Shown piece after piece: positions 13,888 to 22,237 of a stretch of 35,777 nucleotides of DNA (position 1 is the stretch's first letter; every line of letters begins with the position of its first letter). The position numbers and the translations under genes are program-made. The stretch is from contig JAEEML010000021.1 of NCBI GenBank assembly GCA_016283195.1, forward strand, positions 1-35,777, in the 5' to 3' direction. The notes below the pieces were generated by a model. The model did not search any database. It was not told the origin of the DNA and worked only from the letters and a program-made list of their open reading frames with translations. Source of the DNA: Deltaproteobacteria bacterium. Lineage in GTDB: Bacteria > JAEEML01.

Positions 13888-14904
13888 TTAACCCTTGTTG
13901 CCTCTTATAGCGGTCTGATAAGTTGCCGCTTGCCGGCAACGGGGCTGATAGGGGACATCGATCCCGCCGCCCATTTTCAGATTGAGTCCGAGACAAGGAG
14001 CACAAAACTGGCGCTTTTCACAGGAGTGGCAAGGAGTTGGCTTCTTCAATAATTCGCGGGCCTCTTGCATAACCGGGCCATTCCAGAGTTCTATAAAAGG
14101 CGCTTTGATTAATGATCCTGCAGCCTTAGGCCAGTTTATACAGGGCCAGAGCAGCGCCTCGGCATCAATAAAGGCGCTCATGGTGGCTGCACCGCAGAGT
14201 TCCGGGCCAATTTGCCTTTTGGCCATCCAGCCTATGAAAGAGGATTTTTGCCAATTTTCCCTATATTTCTCAATAGTTTTTAATGTTGGAACCTCAACTG
14301 GAGGTGCTTCCTTTAGGCGGTTTATAGGGTCCATAAAATAAATACCGGCACAGCTCGCGCCAACATCGCGGCATAATTGTTCGATCTCAGCTAATTCACT
14401 AATGTTTTCATCAAGGAGCATTACTTGCACTTTGCTCTTTATGCCATATTTGCGGAGCAATTTAAGAGCCATAGTGGTGGCGGCAAAGGCGCCTTTGTGG
14501 CCCACAAAGCGGTCATGTTTTTCCGCTGTGGCAAAGTAAAGGGAAGTGCGCACCAGGCGCACGCCGAGTTCTGCTAGAGCCGCAATTTGTTCTTCACTGG
14601 CCAAAGTCAGGTTGGAAATAAAGGTTACATCGAAATAGGCCTTTCGAGCATCACTAATGATATCAATGAGATCTGGATGAGTAAAGATTTCACCGCCGGT
14701 AAAAGTGAGCTCTAAAGTGCCGGCTTCTGCCAGCTGTGGCAAAATGTTTTGCCAGGTTTCGCGCGGCAGGCGCACGTTATCAAATTCTCCGTGATAGCAA
14801 TGGCGGCAGCGCAAATTGCAGCTTCTGATGAGCTCAATAGTAATTTTAAACGGGCGAGAGTTTTTTTGAGCTTTTTGCACCATTTCCTTAAAAATAGTGT
14901 TCAT
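13888..14904 (-). CDS. Radical SAM enzyme with SPASM domain
   Basis: Likely peptide- or protein-modifying radical SAM enzyme, 338 aa. C29-N-L-R-C33-R-H-C36 binds the radical SAM cluster, followed by the GGE motif (LTFTGGEIFTHPDL). The C-terminal part is a Cys-rich SPASM domain for auxiliary clusters: ELCGA, LWPCINW, then C-x2-C-x5-C-x2-C (TPCHSCEKRQFCAPC) and a last RCRQ. The start at 14904 makes an ATGA overlap with the kinase gene upstream, so the two are coupled. A longer frame to 15045 would lie inside that gene and is rejected. Relatives with HprK-like partners occur in RiPP maturation cassettes (for example SynChlorMet-type) and lack a fixed substrate. No PqqD-like domain is present. 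No clear precursor peptide is seen nearby. Confidence 0.88.
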   Translation of the reverse strand: MNTIFKEMVQKAQKNSRPFKITIELIRSCNLRCRHCYHGEFDNVRLPRETWQNILPQLAEAGTLELTFTGGEIFTHPDLIDIISDARKAYFDVTFISNLTLASEEQIAALAELGVRLVRTSLYFATAEKHDRFVGHKGAFAATTMALKLLRKYGIKSKVQVMLLDENISELAEIEQLCRDVGASCAGIYFMDPINRLKEAPPVEVPTLKTIEKYRENWQKSSFIGWMAKRQIGPELCGAATMSAFIDAEALLWPCINWPKAAGSLIKAPFIELWNGPVMQEARELLKKPTPCHSCEKRQFCAPCLGLNLKMGGGIDVPYQPRCRQAATYQTAIRGNKG

Positions 14905-15779
14905 AAAGTGCCCCGCAGAATTATCTCTTTGAGTGGCGCTTTTTGCTCCAAACCATTGCCAGTTAAGTAATAAGTGAGCTTTTTTATTGGATAATTTTCG
15001 GCTATGCGCCGCGATAGCGAGAGCATATCTTCGGCCTCTTGCCAAGCAATGCCCACACTATTTTCCAAAATAGCCTTCATCCTGGCGGCAACAGAAGGAA
15101 TGTCTGCCAGCGAATAAGGGCGGTGGCCATCTAAAAGATATATCTTTTCCAGCTGATAGCCATCAGGATAGCGCTCGATATAAGTTAGGTTATCGAGAAA
15201 AGTCGGCCAAATCATGAAGTTGCCCTCCGCAGTTTCCCCCAGCAAAGTTAAGTCGCCGGTTAAAGTATCGGGAGCAAAAAGTTCAGCTATGGTAGATTTA
15301 CCACGGCCAGACATCCCCATGAAAAGATAGCCTTTTTTATCAAAGCATAGGGCGGCTGAATGAATAAGCAGGCGCTTATAATGCGGAAGCCAGAGCATCA
15401 TCATCAGGCGTATTATATTGCAAATCGACATATAATAACCGGCACAGCGACCTTCGGCAAACTGCGGGTCGGCAATAGTAAAAAAGGCCAAGGGCTCTTT
15501 TAAGCTGTAATAGCCGTCGTAACTGCCGGAATGAAAGGCATAAATGCGATCTTCTAGGCGGTTAAAGCGCGGGATGCCGTGGTCGGTCATATATGGTTCG
15601 GCCACATGGCCCGGGGTAACAAAAATGCGGCAATGGGGCAGGGCGCCCTCTTTATGGCAGGCAAAATTATTATAACGCCTGCTGAAATCCTCTATTACCG
15701 CCTGGCTTTCGGAGCTGATTTGCCAAACTGTTTCGCCAAGAGTGCAAAAAAAGCTATATTCATTAGCCATTGTTGCCAA
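14901..15779 (-). CDS. HPr kinase-like P-loop protein
   Basis: Protein of 292 aa with a kinase core like HprK: Walker A GMSGRGKST (about residues 153-161) followed by an Asp-containing strand (LTGDLTLLGE), the place where HprK has its conserved Asp pair. It lacks the HprK N-terminal domain and instead has about 140 residues of mixed alpha/beta sequence. Such truncated HprK-like kinases are found with radical SAM peptide-modifying enzymes and PqqD proteins, where they may phosphorylate or present the peptide. It overlaps the radical SAM gene by 4 bp (ATGA) and follows the GH13 gene after 8 bp, so all three form one operon. Start: TTG at 15779 is nearer a weak GAGAAAG; the in-frame ATG at 15770 is equally possible and would shorten it by three residues. 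Confidence 0.78.
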   Translation of the reverse strand: MATMANEYSFFCTLGETVWQISSESQAVIEDFSRRYNNFACHKEGALPHCRIFVTPGHVAEPYMTDHGIPRFNRLEDRIYAFHSGSYDGYYSLKEPLAFFTIADPQFAEGRCAGYYMSICNIIRLMMMLWLPHYKRLLIHSAALCFDKKGYLFMGMSGRGKSTIAELFAPDTLTGDLTLLGETAEGNFMIWPTFLDNLTYIERYPDGYQLEKIYLLDGHRPYSLADIPSVAARMKAILENSVGIAWQEAEDMLSLSRRIAENYPIKKLTYYLTGNGLEQKAPLKEIILRGTL

Positions 15780-15787
15780 TATCTTTC

Positions 15788-17068
15788 TCAGCGCGCCGGC
15801 AGGAGGAGGGCGATTTCGGCTTTATCTAAAAGCAGCTCGCCGGAGCAGGGCGCGGTGCTGACTTTGCCAGTGCTTGAAATGCGCCAGAGGTTATGGCCGG
15901 CTGCTACGGCTTTTATCTCTTCGGCCGGGATTTTTTGCGGGTTATCCCAATCTTTATTGATAAGGGCTACCAATGTTTCACCGCTGGCGGCCCGTTTTTC
16001 AAGAAGCATAGTGGGGCGCTCAAAGGGAGTGAGCGGTTTTAGGTGGCCCTCGGTTTGCAAAAGCGGCTCAACCTGTTTAAGCACATTTACGCTCTTTATG
16101 AAGGGGCGAAAATCAAAATTAATCTCTTCCCTGTCGGCCGGTTTAGTAGTTACCACATTAAGCCTTTTGGTGAAGCCTAATTCAAAGCCCATGGGCATGA
16201 GGAGGCCTTCGGAGAAAATAGCCGCCAAAAGATAACGTTGGCATACCACTTGCGGCCTTCCTCCTACTTCGGCAAAGAGCCTTTCGGTATCATGCGATTC
16301 CGCAAAAGAGACGGAGGGGGCAATGCTACCGAATTGCTCATGCTGTGTAAGAGCCCAGGGGGCATCGAAGTTCCAATATTTTGAGCTGTTAAAAAGGTAA
16401 TCCATGCCGGCCTCTTTTAAGGCGCTCACCTCTTCCAGGCGGCAGCCCAAAGTTTCGGCAAAAAACTTGGTGCGCTCATCGCGCGCTTTGGCCTCTTTTA
16501 TAAGGCGGGCCCAGAGAGCTGCCGGTACCTTGTAGGCCGCATCGCAGCGAAAGCCCACAAAGCCCAGGCTTTGGGACCAGGCCAGGAGATCCGACCAATA
16601 GTTCCAGAGCGCCTCTTTCTCCGGCGAGGCGTTATTATCTATTTCGGCCAAATCGCCCCAAACGGTCACTTTGCGGGCATCGGCCGGGTCGATGGCGCTG
16701 GGGTGCACTATTTGGCCGTTTTCGTCATGCTGATACCAGGCCGGGTGCTCTTTTACCAGTGGGCTGTCTATAGCTGTGTGGTTGATAACTAAATCCATGA
16801 TGGGCAGAAGCCCCTCTTTTTGAAAGCCAGTTAGAACGGCTTTGAGTTCCCGCATATCGGCTCTGTCCTGGCCTTCCTTCACAAAATCCTGGCATAAAAG
16901 GCGATAATCGCGCACGGAGTAGAGGCTGCCGGAGAAGCCTGGCTGGCTGATGGGATTTAAATAAATCCAATTAAAACCCATAGATTTGGCCTCTTTGCCA
17001 AAATGGGCCCACTCGCTTACAGTCCCGGCCAGGCGGGGAAAAAGATTATAAATAATAGGTGCTGTCAT
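15788..17068 (-). CDS. GH13 (alpha-amylase family) enzyme
   Basis: Glycoside hydrolase or transferase of 426 aa acting on alpha-glucans, cytoplasmic (no signal peptide). The (beta/alpha)8 motifs are present: region I DLVINHTA, region II GFRCDAAYK with the nucleophile Asp, region III KFFAETLGC with the acid/base Glu, and region IV SFAESHDTERL with the third Asp. Regions I and II resemble the GlgE/GH13_3 maltosyltransferase group, but the protein is much shorter than GlgE (about 660 aa) and lacks its extra N-terminal domains. A short beta domain follows (about 345-426). Start: AAGGAGG 8 nt before the ATG. It is the first gene of an operon with the kinase and radical SAM genes. What links a glucan enzyme to them is not obvious; a glycogen-related role is possible. 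Confidence 0.85.
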   Translation of the reverse strand: MTAPIIYNLFPRLAGTVSEWAHFGKEAKSMGFNWIYLNPISQPGFSGSLYSVRDYRLLCQDFVKEGQDRADMRELKAVLTGFQKEGLLPIMDLVINHTAIDSPLVKEHPAWYQHDENGQIVHPSAIDPADARKVTVWGDLAEIDNNASPEKEALWNYWSDLLAWSQSLGFVGFRCDAAYKVPAALWARLIKEAKARDERTKFFAETLGCRLEEVSALKEAGMDYLFNSSKYWNFDAPWALTQHEQFGSIAPSVSFAESHDTERLFAEVGGRPQVVCQRYLLAAIFSEGLLMPMGFELGFTKRLNVVTTKPADREEINFDFRPFIKSVNVLKQVEPLLQTEGHLKPLTPFERPTMLLEKRAASGETLVALINKDWDNPQKIPAEEIKAVAAGHNLWRISSTGKVSTAPCSGELLLDKAEIALLLPAR

Positions 17069-17221
17069 GGCTAAATCCTCCTTCGCCGCTGCTTTTTTAA
17101 CACAACATAAGGTAGCTAAAAATGAAAAATCCGCTCTGATGCGCTTTTTTTCTTAGGCTATTCGCATAAATTTTGCTAGAAAGGGAAGCTGTCGCCAGAG
17201 CGGCGGCGCGGTGAGGATAAT

Positions 17222-17644
17222 ATGGATAATCTTCAAGAAGATGCTAGGCCCAAAACAGAAGCTAAAAACGCCCAGCCTATTGAATTAAAAGTTGAGTATC
17301 GCAAACTGAATACCTTCTTTTCCGATTATACCAAGAATATTCTGCATGGCGGTACTTTTATCAAAACTGATGTGCCTTTAAAAATCGGCACTAAGTTTCT
17401 TTTTAAATTGCTATTGCCGGTTGATATGCCCCCGCTGGAGATTAAAGGCGAAGTGGAATGGATTCGCCTGGCCAGTGAAGCTGAAGCCGCCCGCAAAGAG
17501 GGGCAGGAGAGCGACCCGGGGATGGGCATAAAGTATATTTACGATGATGATGCCCAACATAAAGCTTTTGATGATACGGTAGCCGGGCTGATGATCGATG
17601 CCCTCGGCGAGCGTATTTATAAAAAGCTGACCGCCAGCAAATAA
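17222..17644 (+). CDS. PilZ-domain protein (TIGR02266-like subfamily)
   Basis: Small cytoplasmic PilZ protein, 140 aa. The domain covers about residues 20-125: VEYRKLNTFFSDYTKNILHG, then GGTFIKTDVPLKIGT and EIKGEVEWIR, the layout of the PilZ subfamily common in myxobacteria. The classical c-di-GMP motif RxxxR...(D/N)xSxxG is reduced: only N-I-x-x-G-G is kept and there is no R-x3-R, so direct c-di-GMP binding is uncertain. The conserved motif GMGIKY lies near the end of the domain. Start: GAGG 5-6 nt before the ATG. The phosphodiesterase gene begins 22 bp downstream, suggesting co-transcription and a link between two nucleotide second-messenger functions. Confidence 0.8.
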   Translation: MDNLQEDARPKTEAKNAQPIELKVEYRKLNTFFSDYTKNILHGGTFIKTDVPLKIGTKFLFKLLLPVDMPPLEIKGEVEWIRLASEAEAARKEGQESDPGMGIKYIYDDDAQHKAFDDTVAGLMIDALGERIYKKLTASK

Positions 17645-17666
17645 AATAACATAAAGGGTTTATGTC

Positions 17667-20273
17667 TTGACGATATTTGATTTATTTCGTGCCAAAGATA
17701 AAAATGGCCAGCGTCTTGCCGACAATAGCCCGGCGCCGCGATCGGTAACCGAGGAAATAGCGAGTAGCAGCCGCTTTCGCCGCTGGTTTAGTGTTTATGG
17801 CGGCAAATATCTTTTGGTGATTTTTGCCGTTATCAGCTGCTCTTTTATTTTATCCATGAACAACGAGAGCGGCAGCTATGACCTCCATTTAAAAGAAGAA
17901 GATATCGGTAATCGGGTGGCCGAACAGGACATCAAAGCACCTAAGGACCTCTCTATTTTAGACCCGGAAATTACCAAACAGCGCCAGGATGAGGCGGCCA
18001 GCAAGGTTTATCCGGTTTATGATCACGACCCCAATGTTACCTCTGTTTTGGCTCAGCGCCTGGTGGATAGTTTTAGTTATATGCGCCAGGTGCTGCTGCC
18101 GCTTGATAAGCCAAAAGCCGCTAAAACAGCCGACGGTGCCAGCGAAAACGCCGATGCTCTTTCGGATAGCGCCGACAGCGATACCGATATCACCCGCCTG
18201 GCCCAGCGGCGGAATGAAATTTTAGAAAACAGCCGCCGGCAATTTGAGCAAAAATTGCAATCATCGGTAACCGACAGCGAATATGCGCTTCTTGCGCAAA
18301 CGAATTTTTCCAAAGACATTGAGCAGTTGGCTATAAACATACTTAAGCGCTCCATGACTATGTATGTGGTGGCCGATATTTCTATGATGGAAAACGAGTA
18401 TTCGAGCGCTTTTACCATTAAAAATACCGGTAGTTTAAGTGGCGGCGAGATTGTCCTCACCGACCTTTCCCGCGTGACAGAGCTCAAAACAGTGCGCGAT
18501 AAAGTTTCGGCTGTGAGCCAGGATTTAACGGCGCAAAGCAGCGGACTCAGCCCGGAACTAAAAGCGGCCGTTACCGAGATAGTGAAGCGCCTGGTTTGCC
18601 CCAATTTAACGCCCAATAATACCGAGACCAAAGAGCGGCGTGAAATCAGCGCTCACAACGTGCCCAATGTGATGATTGCCAAAAAGAAAGGCGAGATTAT
18701 CTGGCGCGGCGGCGAGCTTTTAAATGCCCAGCAATTTCTTATTTTGCAATATTTAGAGGCGGAAAATTCCAATAAATACAGTGGGCAGCTCTATTTTAGC
18801 ATTATTTTGCTTTCCCTCATGCTGGTGCTCATCTCCATTCAGTACTGGGAGAATATTTTTTGGAAAATTAATATATCTTATAAGGACTTATTGCTCCTTG
18901 CCATTATTCTGGCCTTTTCTATGGCCATGGTGCGCTTGGGGCAGGAGCTTGGCTCCTCTTTGCCTTTTAGTCCGCCGGAAACCTTTTATCTTTACCTTAT
19001 GCCCGTAGCCACCGGTGCTATGCTTTTGCGCTTTATTTTAGACCGCTCGCGGGCTCTTATGTTTACTATTATTCTCACTATGTCCACGGTGATTCTCTGT
19101 AACCGCCCGGTAGTTTATTGTTATTACATTCTTCTCAGCTGTCTGGTGGGCTCCTGGGGAATTTCGCACTCCAGAGAGCGCTCTTATATGTTTAAAACTT
19201 CGCTTTATATTGTGGGCGTAAACCTCGCTACCATTATTTCCATTGCCGGTCTTTCGCAGCGTATTTTTTCCATGGCCACCTTCTGGGAGGCTCTGGCCGG
19301 TATTATTTCCGGTTTTGTTTCCGTGCTTTTGATCTCAGCTCTGGCGCCGGTTATCGAATCGGTTTTCGGCTATATCACCGATTTTAAACTTTTGGAGCTG
19401 GGCAATCTTAACCACCCGATTTTGCGCAAATTATTAGTAGAAGCTCCGGGAACCCATCATCATAGCGTCATGGTGAGCCTTTTAGCCGAGCCGACAGCTC
19501 AGGCTATTGGCGCTAATCCCTTAAAAGTGCGCGTGATGGCTTATTACCACGACATCGGCAAAATGAAAAATCCCAAATATTTTGCCGAAAATCAGAGCGG
19601 CGAAAATCCGCACGATAAAATAGACCCCGCCCTCAGCGCCAGAGTTGTAAAACGCCATGTTACCGATGGCCTCAAAATGGCTCAGGAATATAAATTAGGC
19701 GAGATTATCGAGGCGGCTATTTTGGAGCATCACGGCACCTGCCTCACCGGCTTTTACGGCAAAGCCAAGCAACTGGAAACCCCGGAAAACCCGGTAAATG
19801 AGAGCGATTATCGCTATCAGGGGCGCAAGCCGCAGACTAAAGAAGCGGCGCTTATTATGCTGGCCGATAGTGTCGAAGCGGCAGTTAAGAGCTTGAAAGA
19901 TCCCAATCCCGACCGCATCATGGCCATGGTTTCTAAAATAATAAACGGCAAATTTACCGATGAACAGCTCAATGAATGCGATCTTACTCTTAAAGATTTA
20001 CACATTATTGCCAAGCAATTTACCGAGATACTAAAGGGCATGAATTATACACGGCCGGAATATGTCTCCACCAGTAATAATAATCGCCCCAAAGAGAAAG
20101 AGCCTAAAGAAAATAAAGAAGCCAAAGAGAGCAAAGAGGCTAAAGAATCCAAAGAGGTTAAAGAAAAAGAAAATGCAAATACTGATCAGAAACAAACGAA
20201 GCGCCCCGACAGTGTCCTCTACGTTGCTCCGTACAGCAGCCCGGAAGGCATTAAGCATCTTGGGCAAGTCTAA
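17667..20273 (+). CDS. pgpH: 7TM-HD phosphodiesterase (PgpH/YqfF family)
   Basis: Membrane phosphodiesterase expected to hydrolyse c-di-AMP. Order: cytosolic N-terminus, first membrane segment (about 49-66), large extracytoplasmic 7TMR-HDED-type domain (about 70-365), seven membrane segments (about 370-580) and a cytosolic HD domain with THHHSV (about 595), YYHDIGK (about 625-631) and LEHHGT. The last 65 residues are a Lys/Glu repeat (EAKESKEAKESKEVKEKE) plus a tail not typical of the family. Start: TTG at 17667 with AAGGG upstream. A two-codon ATG-TCT-TGA at 17662-17670 overlaps it in another frame. The 3' 98 bp overlap ybeY. The pgpH-ybeY neighbourhood is conserved in many bacteria, usually with phoH/ybeZ, which is absent here. 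Confidence 0.9.
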   Translation: MTIFDLFRAKDKNGQRLADNSPAPRSVTEEIASSSRFRRWFSVYGGKYLLVIFAVISCSFILSMNNESGSYDLHLKEEDIGNRVAEQDIKAPKDLSILDPEITKQRQDEAASKVYPVYDHDPNVTSVLAQRLVDSFSYMRQVLLPLDKPKAAKTADGASENADALSDSADSDTDITRLAQRRNEILENSRRQFEQKLQSSVTDSEYALLAQTNFSKDIEQLAINILKRSMTMYVVADISMMENEYSSAFTIKNTGSLSGGEIVLTDLSRVTELKTVRDKVSAVSQDLTAQSSGLSPELKAAVTEIVKRLVCPNLTPNNTETKERREISAHNVPNVMIAKKKGEIIWRGGELLNAQQFLILQYLEAENSNKYSGQLYFSIILLSLMLVLISIQYWENIFWKINISYKDLLLLAIILAFSMAMVRLGQELGSSLPFSPPETFYLYLMPVATGAMLLRFILDRSRALMFTIILTMSTVILCNRPVVYCYYILLSCLVGSWGISHSRERSYMFKTSLYIVGVNLATIISIAGLSQRIFSMATFWEALAGIISGFVSVLLISALAPVIESVFGYITDFKLLELGNLNHPILRKLLVEAPGTHHHSVMVSLLAEPTAQAIGANPLKVRVMAYYHDIGKMKNPKYFAENQSGENPHDKIDPALSARVVKRHVTDGLKMAQEYKLGEIIEAAILEHHGTCLTGFYGKAKQLETPENPVNESDYRYQGRKPQTKEAALIMLADSVEAAVKSLKDPNPDRIMAMVSKIINGKFTDEQLNECDLTLKDLHIIAKQFTEILKGMNYTRPEYVSTSNNNRPKEKEPKENKEAKESKEAKESKEVKEKENANTDQKQTKRPDSVLYVAPYSSPEGIKHLGQV

Positions 20274-20652
20274 AAGCGAACTCTCCATTTTGGTGGTTGG
20301 CGATGACAAAATGCAAAAATTAAATCTGGACTGGCGGGGCAAAGACCGCCCGACAGATGTGCTCTCTTTTCCTATGGAAGAAGGTGAAGATGCTTCTTCG
20401 GAACTGGCTGCCCAAAGCGGCGAGGAAAAAGCTGCCGAGTGCCTTGGGGATATTGTTCTTAATATGGATGCGGCCAAGCGCCAGGCTGATGAACTTGGTT
20501 TTTCGCTGGAAGAGGAGGCAGTGCGCCTTTTAGTGCACGGCCTGGCTCACCTTTTAGGCTACGACCACGAAAAGAGCGAAGAAGAAGCAATTAAAATGCG
20601 GGCCATAGAGAGCAACGTACTTAAAGAGCTTGGTGTTAATATAGAGCTATAA
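20176..20652 (+). CDS. ybeY: Endoribonuclease YbeY (16S rRNA maturation)
   Basis: Zinc-dependent RNase needed for 16S rRNA 3'-end maturation and ribosome quality control. The metal site HGLAHLLGYDH (H-x3-H-x5-H) and the preceding DRPTDVLSFP are diagnostic. I start it at the ATG at 20176 (MQILIRNKRS), which gives 158 aa, the usual length and a typical YbeY N-terminus. The open frame extends upstream to 20062, but those residues are only the out-of-frame reading of the Lys/Glu repeat of the gene before. This start lies 98 bp inside the phosphodiesterase gene, so ybeY translation is probably coupled; the A/G-rich AAAGAAAAAGAAA is the only ribosome binding site candidate. It converges with the next gene (9 bp between ends). 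Confidence 0.92.
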   Translation, partial: QILIRNKRSAPTVSSTLLRTAARKALSILGKSKSELSILVVGDDKMQKLNLDWRGKDRPTDVLSFPMEEGEDASSELAAQSGEEKAAECLGDIVLNMDAAKRQADELGFSLEEEAVRLLVHGLAHLLGYDHEKSEEEAIKMRAIESNVLKELGVNIEL

Positions 20653-20661
20653 AGAAGTTAG

Positions 20662-21594
20662 TTACGGTGTGAATTGCACTGCCACGCCGAGATAGACACC
20701 GTTAAGCTGGATATGTTTCATGAAATCGCCGGAAAGCCCAGAGAGCCAATAGCCGACGTGCGGCATAATAGTAAAATATGAGACAGGAATAGAAGCACCC
20801 ACCTGAGCTGAGAAGGAGCCGCTCACCATAATATCGCTCCTTTTATCAAGCTCGCTCTTGGCCAGCACTAAGGCGCCGGTGCCGGAAATATAAGGGCCGA
20901 TTTTATCCAAATCGCGGAACCAATAAGCCACTTTGGCACCGAAATTCGTGGTGTGAATTTTGAGATCATAAGTCATAGCGCTATAGACCGGTATTCTGGA
21001 ACCAAAGAAAGCATAGCCAAATTCACCGGCAACAAGGAGCTTGCCGCCCAGCGGGCGGGCGCCTAAAGAAATATTGATAAGTGGCGATGTGCGCCCGACA
21101 TGGCCGGTATCAATCAGCAGAGCGCCGGAAAGCATAAGGCTTAAATTATGAATTTTAGAGCCGTCGTTTTCTCTTGGCTCTCTTTTGGGCCTTTCTTTCT
21201 TTTCTTTTTTCTTTTTCTCTTTTTTAGCTTTCTTTTCTGCCGGTGCCGGAGCTGTTTCATCGCTTGAGCTATCAGCCTCTACGCTTAAAGGTGCCAGAGG
21301 CAGCAGATCGGTAACACTGTCGTCGGAGGTGGCATCGTTAGCTTTATCACTGGCGGCATCACCGGCAATATCACTGGCAGCATCGGCTTTTTCAGCTTCT
21401 TCGGCTGTAGGCGCGGCGGCAGGGGCACTTACGGCTGCGCTATCGGCTGTATTGGCCGGTGGCAGCGGGTCGTCGGGCAGAGCTAAATCCAGATCATCGT
21501 CAAGTAGCGGATCGTAATCCGCACCCTCCTGGGCAAAAACAGGAGCAGCACATAAAAGCAAAGCCGCTAAAAAAGATGTAAGTCTAAGGCGCAT
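20662..21594 (-). CDS. Outer-membrane beta-barrel protein with acidic and basic low-complexity linker
   Basis: Signal peptide I (1-21, PVFA-QE). Residues 22-120 are a disordered Ala/Asp/Ser-rich stretch; 120-143 are strongly basic (KKAKKEKKKKEKKERPKREP). From about 147 to 310 a small barrel follows, with alternating strands such as NLSLMLSGALLIDTG, GKLLVAGEFGYAFF and a final GVYLGVAVQFTP, ending near the aromatic residue expected for BAM recognition. The size suggests 8 strands. The charged linker may reach into the periplasm and touch peptidoglycan or another protein. Start: GGAGGAGT just upstream of the ATG. It lies 76 bp after ssb on the same strand. Family not recognised; OmpW/OmpX-like small barrels are the nearest type by shape only. 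Confidence 0.7.
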   Translation of the reverse strand: MRLRLTSFLAALLLCAAPVFAQEGADYDPLLDDDLDLALPDDPLPPANTADSAAVSAPAAAPTAEEAEKADAASDIAGDAASDKANDATSDDSVTDLLPLAPLSVEADSSSDETAPAPAEKKAKKEKKKKEKKERPKREPRENDGSKIHNLSLMLSGALLIDTGHVGRTSPLINISLGARPLGGKLLVAGEFGYAFFGSRIPVYSAMTYDLKIHTTNFGAKVAYWFRDLDKIGPYISGTGALVLAKSELDKRSDIMVSGSFSAQVGASIPVSYFTIMPHVGYWLSGLSGDFMKHIQLNGVYLGVAVQFTP

Positions 21595-21670
21595 CTAACT
21601 CCTCCCCATAAAGGCCCATTATTTGTACCACAGAGCGCCGCCGGTAACAAACTATAATTTAAGCTCCGGC

Positions 21671-22219
21671 TCAGAAGGGGTAATTATCCTCTTCATCGCT
21701 GGAAAAATCAGGTGCTCCGCCGGCCGGTTCGGCCATTGGCGGCGGTGCCGGTTGGCGATATTGATTTTGCCCGCCGTGCGGGGAGCTGCTGCCATACTGG
21801 CTATATTGATTGCCGCCGCCGTATTGGTTGCCATCGTCGTATTGGGCACCGCCGCCGGCGCGGTCGTAATCATCGCCGCCGCGAAAGCCGGAATTTAAAA
21901 AGACTATATCGCGGGCGTTTATTTCGGTGGTGTAGCGAGTATTGCCGCTGTTATCCTGCCATTGACGGGTTTGGATGCGCCCTTCGACATAGACTTGGCG
22001 CCCCTTGCTTAAATATTTGCTGCAAAGCTCGGCCAGCCGCCCAAAAGCCACAATGCGGTGCCATTCGGTGCGTTCCTGCTTTTGGCCGTCTTTATCGGTC
22101 CAGTTTTCGGAAGTGGCCAGCCGGAAGGTGGCAACCGGCTGGTTGCTGCCCTGGGTGTATCTGAGTTCGACATCGGCGCCTAAGTTGCCGATAATTATTG
22201 CTTTGTTGAGTCCTGACAT
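21671..22219 (-). CDS. ssb: Single-stranded DNA-binding protein
   Basis: Binds single-stranded DNA as a tetramer in replication and repair. The OB fold covers residues 1 to about 110 ([20 protein letters not shown], then [19 protein letters not shown] and [14 protein letters not shown]). A Gly/Asn/Gln/Tyr-rich disordered linker follows, then the acidic tip DEEDNYPF, a variant of the usual DDDIPF used to recruit partner enzymes. The 182-aa length is normal. Start: AAGGAG 7 nt before the ATG. It lies 18 bp downstream of the methyltransferase-TPR gene and is probably the distal part of that operon. Confidence 0.95.
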   Translation of the reverse strand: MSGLNKAIIIGNLGADVELRYTQGSNQPVATFRLATSENWTDKDGQKQERTEWHRIVAFGRLAELCSKYLSKGRQVYVEGRIQTRQWQDNSGNTRYTTEINARDIVFLNSGFRGGDDYDRAGGGAQYDDGNQYGGGNQYSQYGSSSPHGGQNQYRQPAPPPMAEPAGGAPDFSSDEEDNYPF

Positions 22220-22237
22220 TGTTTACTCCTTTTATCT

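Noticed and set aside
13619-13891. 90-codon plus-strand frame opposite the sigma54 promoter
   Set aside because: No ribosome binding site, spans promoter and enhancer-like signals, translation looks random.
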